A stretch of DNA of 64,000 nucleotides from Polaromonas sp. YR568 (GCF_900116715.1 NZ_FPBM01000001.1:560784-624783); one strand, 5' to 3'. Counted from the first letter of the stretch, positions 44,907 to 57,344 are shown. Numbers and translations: made by a program. Notes: a model not told the origin generated them from the sequence alone.

Positions 44907-46198
44907 CGCCCCGCCTTCCGGTTTGCCGGGGCCATCCTGCCTGCAATCTCCTGCACAAGCCGGCGCGCAAGCGAGAGCTTGGATGCCCGGGGAAGCTCGG
45001 TGCGGCCTTTTTCGTCAATGAGCAACAGGGCGTTATGGTCTTGCCCAAAAGTGTCGGGGCCAATATTGCCGACAAGCAGCGGCACCTTCTTGCGCAGACG
45101 TTTGGCCTCAGCGTTTTCAACCAGGTCATGGCTCTCCGCCGCAAAGCCCACGCAAAACAGCTTTCCAGACTGGGCCGCCGCTGACTGGGCGACCGTGGCC
45201 AGGATGTCGGTGTTCTCAGTGAACGCCAGCTGCGGGGTCTGGCCGGAGCCGTCTTTCTTGATTTTCTGGCTCGAAGGCGCGGCGGGCCGCCAGTCGGCAA
45301 CCGCGGCTGTCGCTATAAAAACAGTAGCTGCTTGCGCCCGCCCTGTAACGGCTTCAAGCATATTTTGTGCGGAACGAACGTCGATGCGCGTCACCCCGCG
45401 TGGCGTGGGCAAGCCCACCGGGCCGGCCACCAGGGTGACCTCGGCACCGGCCTCATGGGCCGCACGGGCGATGGCAAAACCCATCTTGCCGCTCGACAGA
45501 TTGGTAATGCCGCGCACCGGGTCAATGGCCTCGTAAGTGGGGCCGGCCGTGACCAGCACATGCTGGCCGGCCAGCACCTTGGGCGTAAAGAAGACGATCA
45601 CGTCTTCAAGAATCTGTTCCGGCTCCAGCATGCGGCCGTCGCCGGTTTCGCCGCAGGCCTGAAAGCCGCTGCCCACGCCCAGCACCGTGGCGCCGTCGGC
45701 ATCCAGCTGAACAAAGTTGCGCTGCGTGGCCGGATGCGCGTACATCTCGCGGTTCATGGCCGGCGCCACCAGCAGCGGCACCTTGTCGATGGGGCGGGCC
45801 AGGCACATCAGGCTGAGCAGGTCGTCGGCACGGCCGTGCAGCAGCTTGGCCATGAAGTCGGCGCTCATGGGCGCAATCAGTATGGCGTCGGCTTCGCGCG
45901 ACAGGTTGATATGCGCCATGTTGTTGCTCATCCCGCCGGAAGGACGGCTGTCCCACTGGCTGGTGTAGACGGGGCGCCCGCTCAGGGCCTGCATGGTGAC
46001 GGGCGTGATGAACTGCTCGGCCGCCTCGGTCATGACCACCTGCACCGCGGCGCCTGCCTTGATCAGCGCCCGGCAGAGCTCGGCCGCCTTGTAACAGGCA
46101 ATCCCGCCCGACAGGCCCAGCACGATGTGTTTGCCGGCCAGGTCCAGCGCGCCATCACCACCTGCCCCGCTTTCCAGAGGATTCACTTGATTCGTCAT
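44903..46198 (-). CDS. coaBC: Bifunctional phosphopantothenoylcysteine decarboxylase/synthase
   Basis: A 431-residue enzyme of coenzyme A synthesis. The CoaC half (about 1-200) begins GLSGGIACYKAAELCRA and holds NMAHINLSREAD and LIAPMSADFMAKL for FMN and substrate binding. The CoaB half (from about 205) starts VLVTAGPTYEAIDPVRGITN. A copy of the dispersed element covers residues about 280-296 (EAVTGRAQAATVFIAT), immediately before the conserved AAVADW, without changing the frame. The ATG at 46198 is preferred over a TTG at 46207. Confidence 0.94.
   Translation of the reverse strand: MTNQVNPLESGAGGDGALDLAGKHIVLGLSGGIACYKAAELCRALIKAGAAVQVVMTEAAEQFITPVTMQALSGRPVYTSQWDSRPSGGMSNNMAHINLSREADAILIAPMSADFMAKLLHGRADDLLSLMCLARPIDKVPLLVAPAMNREMYAHPATQRNFVQLDADGATVLGVGSGFQACGETGDGRMLEPEQILEDVIVFFTPKVLAGQHVLVTAGPTYEAIDPVRGITNLSSGKMGFAIARAAHEAGAEVTLVAGPVGLPTPRGVTRIDVRSAQNMLEAVTGRAQAATVFIATAAVADWRPAAPSSQKIKKDGSGQTPQLAFTENTDILATVAQSAAAQSGKLFCVGFAAESHDLVENAEAKRLRKKVPLLVGNIGPDTFGQDHNALLLIDEKGRTELPRASKLSLARRLVQEIAGRMAPANRKAGR
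45312..45360 (+). repeat. Dispersed ~50-bp element, copy 6 (inside coaBC)
   Basis: Pattern: GCTATAAAAACAGTAGC, TGCTTGCGCCC, TAACGGCTTCAAGC. Read on the coaBC strand it gives RAQAATVFIA, aligned in phase with RAQEAIEFIA of the methyltransferase and RTQAASFLIA of the ferritin-like protein. Confidence 0.85.
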
Positions 46199-46296
46199 GC
46201 CCCGCAATGTATCAGCCTGTGGGGCGCCATGCGGGCCTGAATGCCTTTGGGCCGAAATTCAGTAGCCCTGCGCGGGGTATCCCGGCAAGCAACCCG

Positions 46297-48035
<1,739 letters not shown>

Positions 48036-48037
48036 CC

Positions 48038-48895
48038 ATGAAACTCTGCGGATTCGACATTGGCCTGAACCAGCCCTTCTTCCTGATTGCCGGCCCCTGT
48101 GTGGTGGAGTCCGAGCAACTGCAGATGGACGCCGCCGGCACGCTCAAGGAGATCACCTCCTCGCTGGGCATTCCCTTCATCTTCAAAAGCAGCTTCGACA
48201 AAGCCAATCGCACCAGCGAAACAGCCTTTCGCGGACTGGGCACGGAGAAAGGACTGGAGATTCTGGCCAAGGTCAAAAAGGACATCGGCGTGCCGGTGCT
48301 GACCGACATCCATTCCGAAGACCAGATCGCCCAGGTCGCGAAGGTCGTCGATGTGCTGCAAACGCCGGCCCTGCTGTGCCGCCAGACCGACTTCATCCAC
48401 GCCGTCGCGCTGTCCGGCCTGCCGGTCAATATCAAGAAGGGCCAGTTCATGGCCCCGGGCGACATGAAAAACGTCATCATCAAGGCGCGTGCGGCCGTCA
48501 AGGCGGCCGGCCTGCCGGAAGACAACTTCATGGCCTGCGAGCGCGGTGCCAGCTTTGGCTACAACAACCTGGTCAGCGACATGCGCAGCCTGGCCATCAT
48601 GCGTGAGACCAACGCGCCGGTCGTGTTTGACGCGACCCACTCGGTGCAACTGCCCGGCGGCCAGGGCACCAGCAGCGGCGGTGTACGCGAAATGGTGCCG
48701 GTGCTGGCGCGTGCCGCAGTGGCCGTCGGCGTCTCCGGCCTGTTCATGGAAACCCATCCGGACCCGGACAAGGCCCTGTGCGACGGCCCCAATGCCGTGC
48801 CGCTCAAGCACATGAAGGCTTTGCTGGAAACGCTGCTCGAGCTGGATCGGGTCACCAAACGCAACGGCTTCCTTGAAAACAATTTCGCCGCCTGA
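48038..48895 (+). CDS. kdsA: 3-deoxy-D-manno-octulosonate 8-phosphate synthase
   Basis: A 285-residue enzyme condensing arabinose 5-phosphate and PEP to make KDO-8-phosphate for lipopolysaccharide. Family motifs: [48 protein letters not shown], and [16 protein letters not shown]. Metal-type versus non-metal class is not decided here. The ATG at 48038 is 2 bases after the pyrG stop, so translation is probably coupled. Confidence 0.96.
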   Translation: MKLCGFDIGLNQPFFLIAGPCVVESEQLQMDAAGTLKEITSSLGIPFIFKSSFDKANRTSETAFRGLGTEKGLEILAKVKKDIGVPVLTDIHSEDQIAQVAKVVDVLQTPALLCRQTDFIHAVALSGLPVNIKKGQFMAPGDMKNVIIKARAAVKAAGLPEDNFMACERGASFGYNNLVSDMRSLAIMRETNAPVVFDATHSVQLPGGQGTSSGGVREMVPVLARAAVAVGVSGLFMETHPDPDKALCDGPNAVPLKHMKALLETLLELDRVTKRNGFLENNFAA

Positions 48896-49008
48896 ACCCG
48901 GGCAAGCCATGCAAGGGCGCGCGATCCCGCGCCCCGACTTGCCGGCCCCGCTGCGCTATTCGACCGAAGCAAGATAACAAGCGCCTTTAACCCGTTTCGG
49001 AGCCCCAC

Positions 49009-49299
49009 ATGCCCAGCGCCTACATCATCGCCAACGTCACAGTTACGAACCCCGAACAATACGAACAGTACAAAAAACTGTCTAGTATTGCCATGCAGGC
49101 GCATGGTGCCGAGGTCTGCGTACGGGGCGGCAAGGTTGAAGTGCTGGAGGGCGACTGGACGCCCAACCGCATCGTGGTGCTGAAGTTCCCCAGCATGGAG
49201 CAGGCCCGGGCCTTCAACCAGTCCGCCGAATACGACGCGGCCCGCCAGTCGCGCCAGGACATCGCCGTCATGCGCATGGTGCTGGTCGAAGGTGTGTAG
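49009..49299 (+). CDS. DUF1330 domain-containing small protein
   Basis: A 96-residue ferredoxin-like-fold protein: SAYIIANVTVTNPEQYEQYKKL at the start, AHGAEVCVRGG in the middle and RIVVLKFPSMEQARAF, all diagnostic of DUF1330. Such dimeric alpha-beta proteins have no proven role. It is placed between kdsA and eno, 113 bases after kdsA and 58 before eno, and shares their direction. Confidence 0.9.
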   Translation: MPSAYIIANVTVTNPEQYEQYKKLSSIAMQAHGAEVCVRGGKVEVLEGDWTPNRIVVLKFPSMEQARAFNQSAEYDAARQSRQDIAVMRMVLVEGV

Positions 49300-49357
49300 C
49301 AGCCAGGTTTTTATTTGTAGTTTTTTATCTTTTATCTTCTGATTTGAAAGAGCCTAA

Positions 49358-50641
<1,284 letters not shown>

Positions 50642-50658
50642 AAAAGGCCTGCCCGCAC

Positions 50659-50934
50659 GTGGGAAACCGACTCGTCCCCGCCGTCCTGATTGCGCTGCTG
50701 GCCATATTCCATGCGCAACTCTGGATTGGCCGGGGCAGCATTCCCAGCGTGCGTGAGATGCAGCACCGCCTGACCGAGCAGCTCGCCAAAAACACCCAGT
50801 CCCAGGCCGCCAACGACCAGCTCGCGGCGGAAGTCAGGGACCTGAAAGAAGGCCTTGAGATGGTGGAAGAAAAGGCCAGAACGGAGCTGGGCATGGTCAA
50901 GCCCAACGAAATCTTCGTGCAGATCACCAAATAA
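50659..50934 (+). CDS. ftsB: Cell division protein FtsB
   Basis: A 91-residue bitopic inner-membrane protein of the FtsQLB divisome complex. A short cytoplasmic start and a transmembrane helix (about residues 4-20, VPAVLIALLAIFHAQLW) precede a coiled coil (EQLAKNTQSQAANDQLAAEVRDL, given in parts), ending with the usual RTELGMVKPNEIF. The start is GTG at 50659. eno-ftsB linkage is highly conserved in proteobacteria. Confidence 0.93.
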   Translation: MGNRLVPAVLIALLAIFHAQLWIGRGSIPSVREMQHRLTEQLAKNTQSQAANDQLAAEVRDLKEGLEMVEEKARTELGMVKPNEIFVQITK

Positions 50935-50940
50935 GAGGCC

Positions 50941-51423
50941 GTGGTAAAGATCGCCATCGCGGGCGCTCCGTCTACCGGAAAAAGCCCCCTCGCCGCCTCA
51001 TTGGGGCAAGCCCTGCATGCATCGGGGCGTCAGGCTGTGGTGACTGTAGCCACCCTTCCCTTTCCACCTGATCTGAACAGCCACGACCTGGTGCTGCTGA
51101 CCGGCCTGGAACCCGCGCCCCAAGCCCATAGCGCAGCCGCTTCCATGGCTGCAGCGGCCCAACTGGCCGCAGACGAGGCCATTCGCACAGCCCTCACATC
51201 GGCCGGCATTGCCTACCGTGTGATGTACGGCAGCGCAGACCAGCGCCTGGCGCAGGCGCTGGATGCCGTGAACCCACCTTCACCCACCCCACAACGCGCA
51301 AGCGGAACCCGCCGCGGCGGCAAAAGCGCCTGGACCTGGGTGTGTGACAAATGCAGCGACCCGGGCTGCGAGCACCGCATGCTCAGCGACTTGCTGGCAC
51401 AGCGCAATAACGCAGCGGCCTGA
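50941..51423 (+). CDS. Unknown protein with P-loop-like start and CxxC-type metal knuckle
   Basis: A 160-residue protein, GTG start 6 bases after ftsB. Residues 8-16 (GAPSTGKSP) resemble a Walker A loop, followed by a short Rossmann-like region but no obvious Walker B. A Pro-rich linker leads to a C-terminal knuckle C135-x2-C138-x4-C143-x-H145, a possible zinc site. I know no function. The arrangement looks like a nucleotide-binding fold cut down to its first half plus a metal-binding tail. Confidence 0.7.
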   Translation: MVKIAIAGAPSTGKSPLAASLGQALHASGRQAVVTVATLPFPPDLNSHDLVLLTGLEPAPQAHSAAASMAAAAQLAADEAIRTALTSAGIAYRVMYGSADQRLAQALDAVNPPSPTPQRASGTRRGGKSAWTWVCDKCSDPGCEHRMLSDLLAQRNNAAA

Positions 51424-51455
51424 CGGCGGGGTTTTGTCCCCGCCCCAAGCGCCGC

Positions 51456-52424
51456 TTACTGAACCGTCGAGCTGGGTGGCTGCTGGCTGGTCTGGCTGGT
51501 GAAGAGCTGCGCGGCATCCACCGGGTCGAAGTCATACTGCGCGCCGCAGAACTCGCAGCCCACCGCCACCTTTCCACGCTCCGAAATAATGCTTTCAATT
51601 TCGTCCGTGCCCAGGCTGCGCAGCATGCTGCCCACCCGGTCGCGCGAGCAACTGCAGGCAAAGCTGGGCGCCAGCGGCTCAAACCGCGTCACCTGCTCTT
51701 CCCAGAACAGGCGGCGCAAGATCGTGTCGGCATCCAGGGTCAGCAGCTCTTCACGCTTGAGCGTGCCGGCCAGCATGGCAATGCGTTTGTAGTCCTCATT
51801 CACACCGATCTGGTCTTCATTGGCATCCCGGTCAATCGTGCCTTCCAGGTTGCCCTGGCCCTTCACCGGCAGGCGCTGGATCAGCAGGCCCGCCGCAACC
51901 TTGCCGTCGGCGGCCAGGATCAGCTTGGTGTCGAGCTGCTCGCTCTGCAGCATGTAGTGCTCCAGCACTTCCGCCAGGTTCTCGATTTTTTCGTGATGGT
52001 CGCCAAAGAGCGGCACCACGCCCTGGTAAGCCTGCTGTCCCGGCAGCTTGTCTTTCGGGTCCAGGGTGATCGCGCAGCGGCCCTGGTTGCTCACGTTGAC
52101 GAGCTGGCTTAGGGTGCTGCCCGGGTCCACCGCACCGGTGACCGTGGCTGTAGCGCGCAGGGTCAGGTCGGGTTGCACCTCGGCCACGGCCAGCTTGACC
52201 GGGCCATCGCCGAAGATTTGCAGGATCAACGCGCCGTTGAACTTGATGTTGCTTTGCATCAGCGCGCCCGCGGCCGTCATTTCCCCCAGCAGGTGCATTA
52301 CCTCGGCCGGATAGCCGCCACCGGCCTGCCGGCGTTTCAGGATTTCCTGCCAGGAGTCGGTCAGGCGCACCAGAATGCCGCGAACGGGGAGCCCGTCAAA
52401 GATGAATTTATGCAATTCAGACAT
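51456..52424 (-). CDS. hslO: Redox-regulated chaperone Hsp33
   Basis: A 322-residue cytoplasmic holdase active under oxidative stress. The N-terminal domain begins ELHKFIFDGLPVRGILVRL, and the redox zinc site is the four-cysteine set C257, C259, C290, C293 (CSC and CEFC). In the reduced state it binds zinc and is inactive; oxidation frees it to act. The ATG at 52424 has AAGGGG upstream; a TTG further up is not used. Confidence 0.95.
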   Translation of the reverse strand: MSELHKFIFDGLPVRGILVRLTDSWQEILKRRQAGGGYPAEVMHLLGEMTAAGALMQSNIKFNGALILQIFGDGPVKLAVAEVQPDLTLRATATVTGAVDPGSTLSQLVNVSNQGRCAITLDPKDKLPGQQAYQGVVPLFGDHHEKIENLAEVLEHYMLQSEQLDTKLILAADGKVAAGLLIQRLPVKGQGNLEGTIDRDANEDQIGVNEDYKRIAMLAGTLKREELLTLDADTILRRLFWEEQVTRFEPLAPSFACSCSRDRVGSMLRSLGTDEIESIISERGKVAVGCEFCGAQYDFDPVDAAQLFTSQTSQQPPSSTVQ

Positions 52425-52501
52425 TGAGGCCCCTTGGTGGGATGGAAGCACCGACGCTAGCGCTCAGTGTGTACGTATTAGGTTTGGTCATTCTTGGGGT
52501 T

Positions 52502-53026
52502 TCAGGCAATCTTCTTGAGACCGGTCTTATAACGGCCGGCATTCTCAATATAGTGCTTCGCGATCATTTTTAAACCCTGGATCTGCTCGGGGGAGAGCTG
52601 CCTGACCGCCTTGGCCGGGCTGCCGATGATCAGCGAGCCGTCCGGAAACTCCTTGCCCTCGGTGACGACCGAGCCCGCACCGACCAGGCAGTTCTTGCCT
52701 ATCTTCGCGTGATTGAGCACCACCGCCTGGATGCCAATCAGCGAGCCGTCGCCGATGGTGCAGCCATGCAGCATGACCTGGTGGCCGACCGTGACGTCTT
52801 CACCCAGGGTGAGTGGAACGCCCATGTCGGCATGCAGCACGCTGTTGTCCTGCACATTGGTGCCCCGGCCCACGGTAATCGTTTCGGTGTCACCCCGTAT
52901 CACCACGCCAAACCAGACGCTGCAATCCTCACCCAGGCGCACATCACCAATCACCTGCGCGTTGTCGGCCACCCAGGCAGACGCGGGAACGGCGGGGGTC
53001 AGCTTGTCGAGTTGGTAGATGGCCAT
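52502..53026 (-). CDS. Gamma-class carbonic anhydrase family protein
   Basis: A 174-residue left-handed beta-helix protein with hexapeptide repeats (e.g. NAQVIGDVRLGEDCSVWFG). The three zinc histidines are H65, H82 and H87. These enzymes may hydrate CO2, though many YrdA/PaaY-like members have other or unknown activity. The ATG at 53026 is the family start. It lies upstream of and divergent from the ferritin-like gene. Confidence 0.88.
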   Translation of the reverse strand: MAIYQLDKLTPAVPASAWVADNAQVIGDVRLGEDCSVWFGVVIRGDTETITVGRGTNVQDNSVLHADMGVPLTLGEDVTVGHQVMLHGCTIGDGSLIGIQAVVLNHAKIGKNCLVGAGSVVTEGKEFPDGSLIIGSPAKAVRQLSPEQIQGLKMIAKHYIENAGRYKTGLKKIA

Positions 53027-53159
53027 GGGTTTGATTTGGAGATTAAAGGGCAATTGGGAAAAACAGGCAATGAAAGGGGCGGAACCCGCTCGCAGGCCTC
53101 ATGCCTCGATTGTAAGTAGGCCCCTGCCCAGCCCCGTGGGATCGCCGACAATTCCTCCC

Positions 53160-53975
53160 ATGACGCCCACATCCCCTCCTCCAGAACTGCGCCAGCAAGC
53201 GCTGCAGGCGCTGCTGGAGTCAGATCCAGGGGAAAAAGTGCTTCAAACCCAGGCACTGCGGACGCAAGCCGCTAGCTTTCTGATAGCAAGCGATCTGGCG
53301 CTCCAGGCGCCTGCCGGCCTGCCCGGCTGCCCAGAGAGACCCGAGCTGCTCTCCCACCTCGACGTCCCCAAGCGCTCGCCCTTCACGCACGAAGGCCTGG
53401 CCGCCCTGCTGCATGCCGTGACGCATATCGAGTTCAACGCCATCAACCTCGCCCTGGACGCCATCTGGCGCTTTCCCGCCATGCCCAAGGCCTACTACCT
53501 CGACTGGCTCCAGGTCGCCGCCGAGGAGGCCCACCATTTCAGCCTGCTGCGCGCCCACCTGCAAACCATGGGCTACGACTACGGCGACTTCCCGGCCCAC
53601 ACAGGCCTGTGGGACATGACCGCCAAAACCGAAGGTGACGTGCTGGCCCGCATGGCGCTGGTGCCCCGCACCCTCGAGGCCAGAGGCCTGGACGCCACCC
53701 CGCCCATGCAGGCCAAGCTGCGCAAGGTCGGCACACCCGAGGCGCTTCAAGCCGTCGGCATCCTGGACATCATCCTGCGCGACGAGATCGGCCATGTCGC
53801 CATCGGCAACCACTGGTACCGGCACCTGTGCAACCAGCGCGGGCTGGAGCCGGTGGCGACTTACGCGTTGCTGGCCCGGCAATATGAGGCGCCCCGGCTC
53901 AAGGGCCCGCTGAACCTGGACGCCCGGCGGCAAGCGGGCTTTGACGAGGCCGAATTGGCCTTCCTGAATTCCTAG
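53160..53975 (+). CDS. Ferritin-like DUF455 protein
   Basis: A 271-residue helical protein with the metal-binding pattern of the ferritin superfamily: THIEFNAINLALDA, AAEEAHHFSLL and LRDEIGHVAIG supply Glu and His ligands for a di-iron centre. Some relatives are oxygenases acting on tRNA or small molecules; the role is unknown here. A dispersed element encodes residues about 27-43 near the N-terminus (QTQALRTQAASFLIAS). The ATG at 53160 is supported by family length. Confidence 0.85.
   Translation: MTPTSPPPELRQQALQALLESDPGEKVLQTQALRTQAASFLIASDLALQAPAGLPGCPERPELLSHLDVPKRSPFTHEGLAALLHAVTHIEFNAINLALDAIWRFPAMPKAYYLDWLQVAAEEAHHFSLLRAHLQTMGYDYGDFPAHTGLWDMTAKTEGDVLARMALVPRTLEARGLDATPPMQAKLRKVGTPEALQAVGILDIILRDEIGHVAIGNHWYRHLCNQRGLEPVATYALLARQYEAPRLKGPLNLDARRQAGFDEAELAFLNS
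53240..53287 (-). repeat. Dispersed ~50-bp element, copy 7 (inside DUF455 gene)
   Basis: On the minus strand: GCTATCAGAAAGCTAGC, GGCTTGCGTCC, CTGGGTTTGAAGC. On the coding strand it reads RTQAASFLIAS, the same phase as copies 5 and 6. It is the most diverged copy. Confidence 0.7.
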
Positions 53976-54065
53976 GCTTATACGGGGAAACGTCCTACAT
54001 TCAGCGGCAACAGGGTTTTTCGAAGCTCGCTAGACTGCAAAAGCACTTGAAAAAGGAGTTTGCGC

Positions 54066-55340
54066 ATGATCAGGCACCTGGTTCCAGACATCCCGCCGCA
54101 AATGCCGCGCCTGCCCGCGGACATCGCCCTTCAGCTGCCTCAAGGCCAGCGTCTGGGCTCGGCCAACGCACCCGTCAAGCTGGCGTTCTCCCATTGGTCC
54201 AGCATCGCCCGCCTCAAGGCCGGCCAGATAGGCGCCCTGGCGGAAGAATATGTGGAAGGCAAGCTCCAGCTTGAAGGCGCCATGCGCGACGTGATGCGCG
54301 CCGTCACCAAGCTGCTGCCGGGCAACCCGGTCCATAGCGACACCGGCTGGTGGTCCGGCCTGCTGCACCGCGCCAAGTCCCTGGCCGCCCACACCCACGC
54401 GCGCGATGCGGCGCAAATCCAGTTTCACTACGACGTGTCGGATGCCTTTTATGCGCTGTGGCTGGACCCGCGCCGGGTGTATTCATGCGCCTACTACAGC
54501 GACAACGCCATGACGCTGGCCCAGGCCCAGGAAGCCAAGCTGGACCACATCTGCCGCAAGCTCATGCTCAAGCCCGGTGAACGTTTTCTCGACATCGGCG
54601 CGGGCTGGGGCGGGCTGCTGCTGTGGGCCGCCGAGCATTACGGCGTGGACGCCACCGGCATCACGCTGTCTAAAAACCAGCATGCACATGTGCAGCGCCT
54701 GATCGAAGAAAAAGGCCTGGGTGGGCGCGTGCGCATGGAGTTGCGCGACTACCGCGACATGCCGGAAGACCAGCCCTTCGACAAGGTGTCGTCTGTCGGC
54801 ATGTTTGAGCACGTGGGCCACGCCAACATGACCGCCTACTTCCAGAAAATCATGCGCCTGCTGACGCCCGGCGGGCTGGTGATGAACCACGGTATCACCG
54901 CAGGCGGGCTGGAAAACCGCCAGCTCGGCGCCGGCATGGGCGACTTCATCGAGAAGTACATCTTCCCGGGCGGCGAGCTGATGCATGTCAGCGCGGTGCT
55001 CGAACACATGTCGCGCGCGGGCCTGGAGATGGTGGACACCGAAAACCTGCGGCCCCACTATGCGCGCACGCTTTGGAACTGGTCGGATGCGCTGGAAGCG
55101 AAGCTCGACGACGCACGTCAGGTGCTGGTTGCAGACGGCGGCGCCGAGCGCGCTGAAAAAACCCTGCGCGCCTACCGCTTGTACCTTGCGGGCAGTGCCA
55201 TGAGCTTTGAGCAGGGATGGATCTCGTTGCACCAGATGCTGGCGGCACGGCCTTCGGGCGATGTGCACAACACGACGGTGACTGGCGCTCAGTCGAGTTA
55301 TCCCTTCACCAGAAAATACATGTACAACGCCACGTCCTGA
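54066..55340 (+). CDS. cfa: Cyclopropane-fatty-acyl-phospholipid synthase
   Basis: A 424-residue enzyme that transfers a methylene group from S-adenosylmethionine to unsaturated acyl chains of membrane lipids. The SAM loop is LDIGAGWGGLL near 175, then GVDATGITLSKNQ, and the VSVGMFEHVG-type and MNHGITAGG blocks follow. The ATG at 54066 has a strong AAGGAG ribosome site. It ends 17 bases before the convergent xerD gene. Confidence 0.93.
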   Translation: MIRHLVPDIPPQMPRLPADIALQLPQGQRLGSANAPVKLAFSHWSSIARLKAGQIGALAEEYVEGKLQLEGAMRDVMRAVTKLLPGNPVHSDTGWWSGLLHRAKSLAAHTHARDAAQIQFHYDVSDAFYALWLDPRRVYSCAYYSDNAMTLAQAQEAKLDHICRKLMLKPGERFLDIGAGWGGLLLWAAEHYGVDATGITLSKNQHAHVQRLIEEKGLGGRVRMELRDYRDMPEDQPFDKVSSVGMFEHVGHANMTAYFQKIMRLLTPGGLVMNHGITAGGLENRQLGAGMGDFIEKYIFPGGELMHVSAVLEHMSRAGLEMVDTENLRPHYARTLWNWSDALEAKLDDARQVLVADGGAERAEKTLRAYRLYLAGSAMSFEQGWISLHQMLAARPSGDVHNTTVTGAQSSYPFTRKYMYNATS

Positions 55341-55357
55341 GGGCGTTAAGGCCGACC

Positions 55358-56260
55358 TCAACCTCTCGGGTGATGCTGCGCGTGCAAGGCCTTGAGCCGC
55401 TCACGCGCCACATGCGTGTAAATCGTGGTGGTAGAGATATCGGCATGCCCCAGCAGCATCTGCACCGCGCGCAAATCGGCGCCGTGGTTCAGCAGGTGCG
55501 TGGCAAATGCGTGGCGCAGGGTATGCGGCGACAGCGGCGAATGGATGCCGGCCAGCCGCGCATATTTCTTCACCAGCATCCAGAACATCACGCGGCTCAT
55601 GCCCTTGCCGTGGCCGGTGACAAACAGGTCGTCGGTCTGCTGACCGCCCAGGATGGCCGGGCGGGCGTCGGCGAGGTATCTCACGATCCATTCCCGCGCC
55701 ACCTGACCGAAAGGCACCAGCCGCTCCTTGCTGCCTTTGCCCATGATGCGCAGCACGCCTTCATTGAGGCTGACGTGAAAGGTCTTGAGCCCCACCAGCT
55801 CGCTCACGCGCAGGCCGCTGGCGTACAGCAGCTCCAGCATGGCCCGGTCGCGCTGGCCCAGCGGAGTGTCCACATCAGGCGCGGCCAGCATGGATTCGAC
55901 CTGCGCTTCACTCATGACCTTGGGAACACGCAGCGCCTGCTTGGCCGACTGGAGTTTGAGTGTCGGGTCAGCCGTGATGAAACGCTCACGCAACGCCCAG
56001 CGGAAGTAGCGCTTGAACACCGTCAGGCGACGGTTGGCCGAAGTCGCCTTGGTCGCCGCGTGCCGCGCTGAAAAATAGCTGTTGAGATCGGTCTCGGCCG
56101 TCTCGTCTAGCTTGCGCCCGCCCTGCTCTTTGGCGGCCAGCCAGGTGGCATAAAGCGAGAGGTCGCGCCGGTAGGCCGCGAGCGTGTTTTTCGACAGGCC
56201 GTCTTCCAGCCACAAGGCGTCGATAAACCCATCAATGCTGGACTGGCTTTCTGGCTGCAT
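55358..56260 (-). CDS. xerD: Tyrosine recombinase XerD
   Basis: A 300-residue site-specific recombinase that with XerC resolves chromosome dimers at dif. The catalytic set is complete: R151 (SGLRVSEL), K175, H246 and R249 (HTLRH), H272 (LGHADIS) and nucleophile Y281 (IYTHV). An N-terminal SAM-like core-binding domain spans about 8-95. No dif-like site is needed nearby. The ATG at 56260 gives the family start. Confidence 0.94.
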   Translation of the reverse strand: MQPESQSSIDGFIDALWLEDGLSKNTLAAYRRDLSLYATWLAAKEQGGRKLDETAETDLNSYFSARHAATKATSANRRLTVFKRYFRWALRERFITADPTLKLQSAKQALRVPKVMSEAQVESMLAAPDVDTPLGQRDRAMLELLYASGLRVSELVGLKTFHVSLNEGVLRIMGKGSKERLVPFGQVAREWIVRYLADARPAILGGQQTDDLFVTGHGKGMSRVMFWMLVKKYARLAGIHSPLSPHTLRHAFATHLLNHGADLRAVQMLLGHADISTTTIYTHVARERLKALHAQHHPRG

Positions 56261-56274
56261 GGGGTGACCATAAC

Positions 56275-56308
56275 AAAAAAGCCGCCGTGCATTGAGATGC
56301 AGGGCGGC
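56275..56308 (-). terminator. Rho-independent terminator of the Bug receptor gene
   Basis: On the minus strand GCCGCC and TGCAT arms pair with ATGCA and GGCGGC (one mismatch), followed by TTTTTTG. It lies 55 bases after the receptor stop and just before xerD. Confidence 0.85.
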
Positions 56309-56363
56309 CGGTTCGCTGTCAGTCCGGCAAAAACCGGCCCTGGAAGCTATTGACGATCGGGAA

Positions 56364-57344
56364 TTACTCCAGCTTGAGCTTGGCGGAATCCACAACCTTT
56401 TTATAGACCTCGTACTCGGCCTTGATCTGCGCCGTGAACTGCTCAGGCGTGTTGGCCACGATCAGCGAGCCCGTGTCTTCGATGCGCTTGCGCACGGCCG
56501 GGTCTTCCAGCGACTTCTTCACGCCCGCGCTGACCTTGTCGACCACTTCCTTCGGCAAGCCCTTGGGGCCGATCACGCCGTAGTAAGCCATGCGGTTCAC
56601 CGGCTCCAGACCCACTTCCTTGAAGGTCGGCACATCAGGCAGCACAGCCAGGCGCTGGGGCGCGGCCACCACGATGGGGATCAGGCGTTTTTGCTGGATG
56701 AAAGGCAGCGCGGAAGGCAGGTTGTCAAAAATCATCGGGACCTGGCCGGCCACCGTGTCATTGAGGGCCGGGCCCGCACCGCGATAGGGAATGTGGGTCA
56801 CAAAAGTGCCCGACATGCTCTTGAAGAGCTCCATCTGCAGGTGGCCGATGCCGCCCGTACCCGACGACGAGTAGGAGTACTTGCCGGGGTTCTTCTTCAG
56901 CTCGGCCACAAACTCCTTGTAGTTGCGCGCCGGAAAGCTCGGGTGCACCGCAATGATGTTGGGCGTGGCGGCAATGTTGATGATGGGCGTGAAATCCGTC
57001 AGCGTGTTGTACGGAATCTTGGGGTTGATGGCCGGGTTGGCCGCCGTGGTGGACACCGTGGCCACACCCAGCGAATAACCGTCCGGCACCGCGCGGGCCG
57101 TTTCGGTCGCGCCCACCACGCCGCCGCCGCCGGCCTTGTTTTCAACGATCACGCTCTGGCCCAGGGCCTTGCCCAGCGGCTCGGAGATCACGCGGGCGAC
57201 GATGTCGGTGGTGCCGCCGGGCGCGAAAGGCACCTGCAGCTTGACCACCTTGTTGGGGTATCCCTGTGCCAATACAGGGCTTGCAGCGGCGCCGAGCACA
57301 AGCGCAGACACCACAGAGTAGGCAAACAGATAACGACGTTGCAT
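56364..57344 (-). CDS. Bug-family tripartite tricarboxylate transporter receptor
   Basis: A 326-residue periplasmic solute-binding protein. The signal peptide ends near SPVLAQ, before YPNKVVKLQVPFAPGGTTD, the family's mature start. The ligand is unknown; no membrane components are adjacent. The ATG at 57344 is the family start. It is divergent from the AEC permease and ends at a good terminator. Confidence 0.92.
   Translation of the reverse strand: MQRRYLFAYSVVSALVLGAAASPVLAQGYPNKVVKLQVPFAPGGTTDIVARVISEPLGKALGQSVIVENKAGGGGVVGATETARAVPDGYSLGVATVSTTAANPAINPKIPYNTLTDFTPIINIAATPNIIAVHPSFPARNYKEFVAELKKNPGKYSYSSSGTGGIGHLQMELFKSMSGTFVTHIPYRGAGPALNDTVAGQVPMIFDNLPSALPFIQQKRLIPIVVAAPQRLAVLPDVPTFKEVGLEPVNRMAYYGVIGPKGLPKEVVDKVSAGVKKSLEDPAVRKRIEDTGSLIVANTPEQFTAQIKAEYEVYKKVVDSAKLKLE

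Noticed and set aside
48910..48945. GGGCGCG/CGCGCCC hairpin after kdsA.
   Set aside because: Could be an ordinary GC-rich chance stem; no T-run, and the next gene continues in the same direction.
55358..56260. xerD as evidence of an integrated mobile element.
   Set aside because: It is a full-length housekeeping XerD with no att sites, phage genes or composition change around it.
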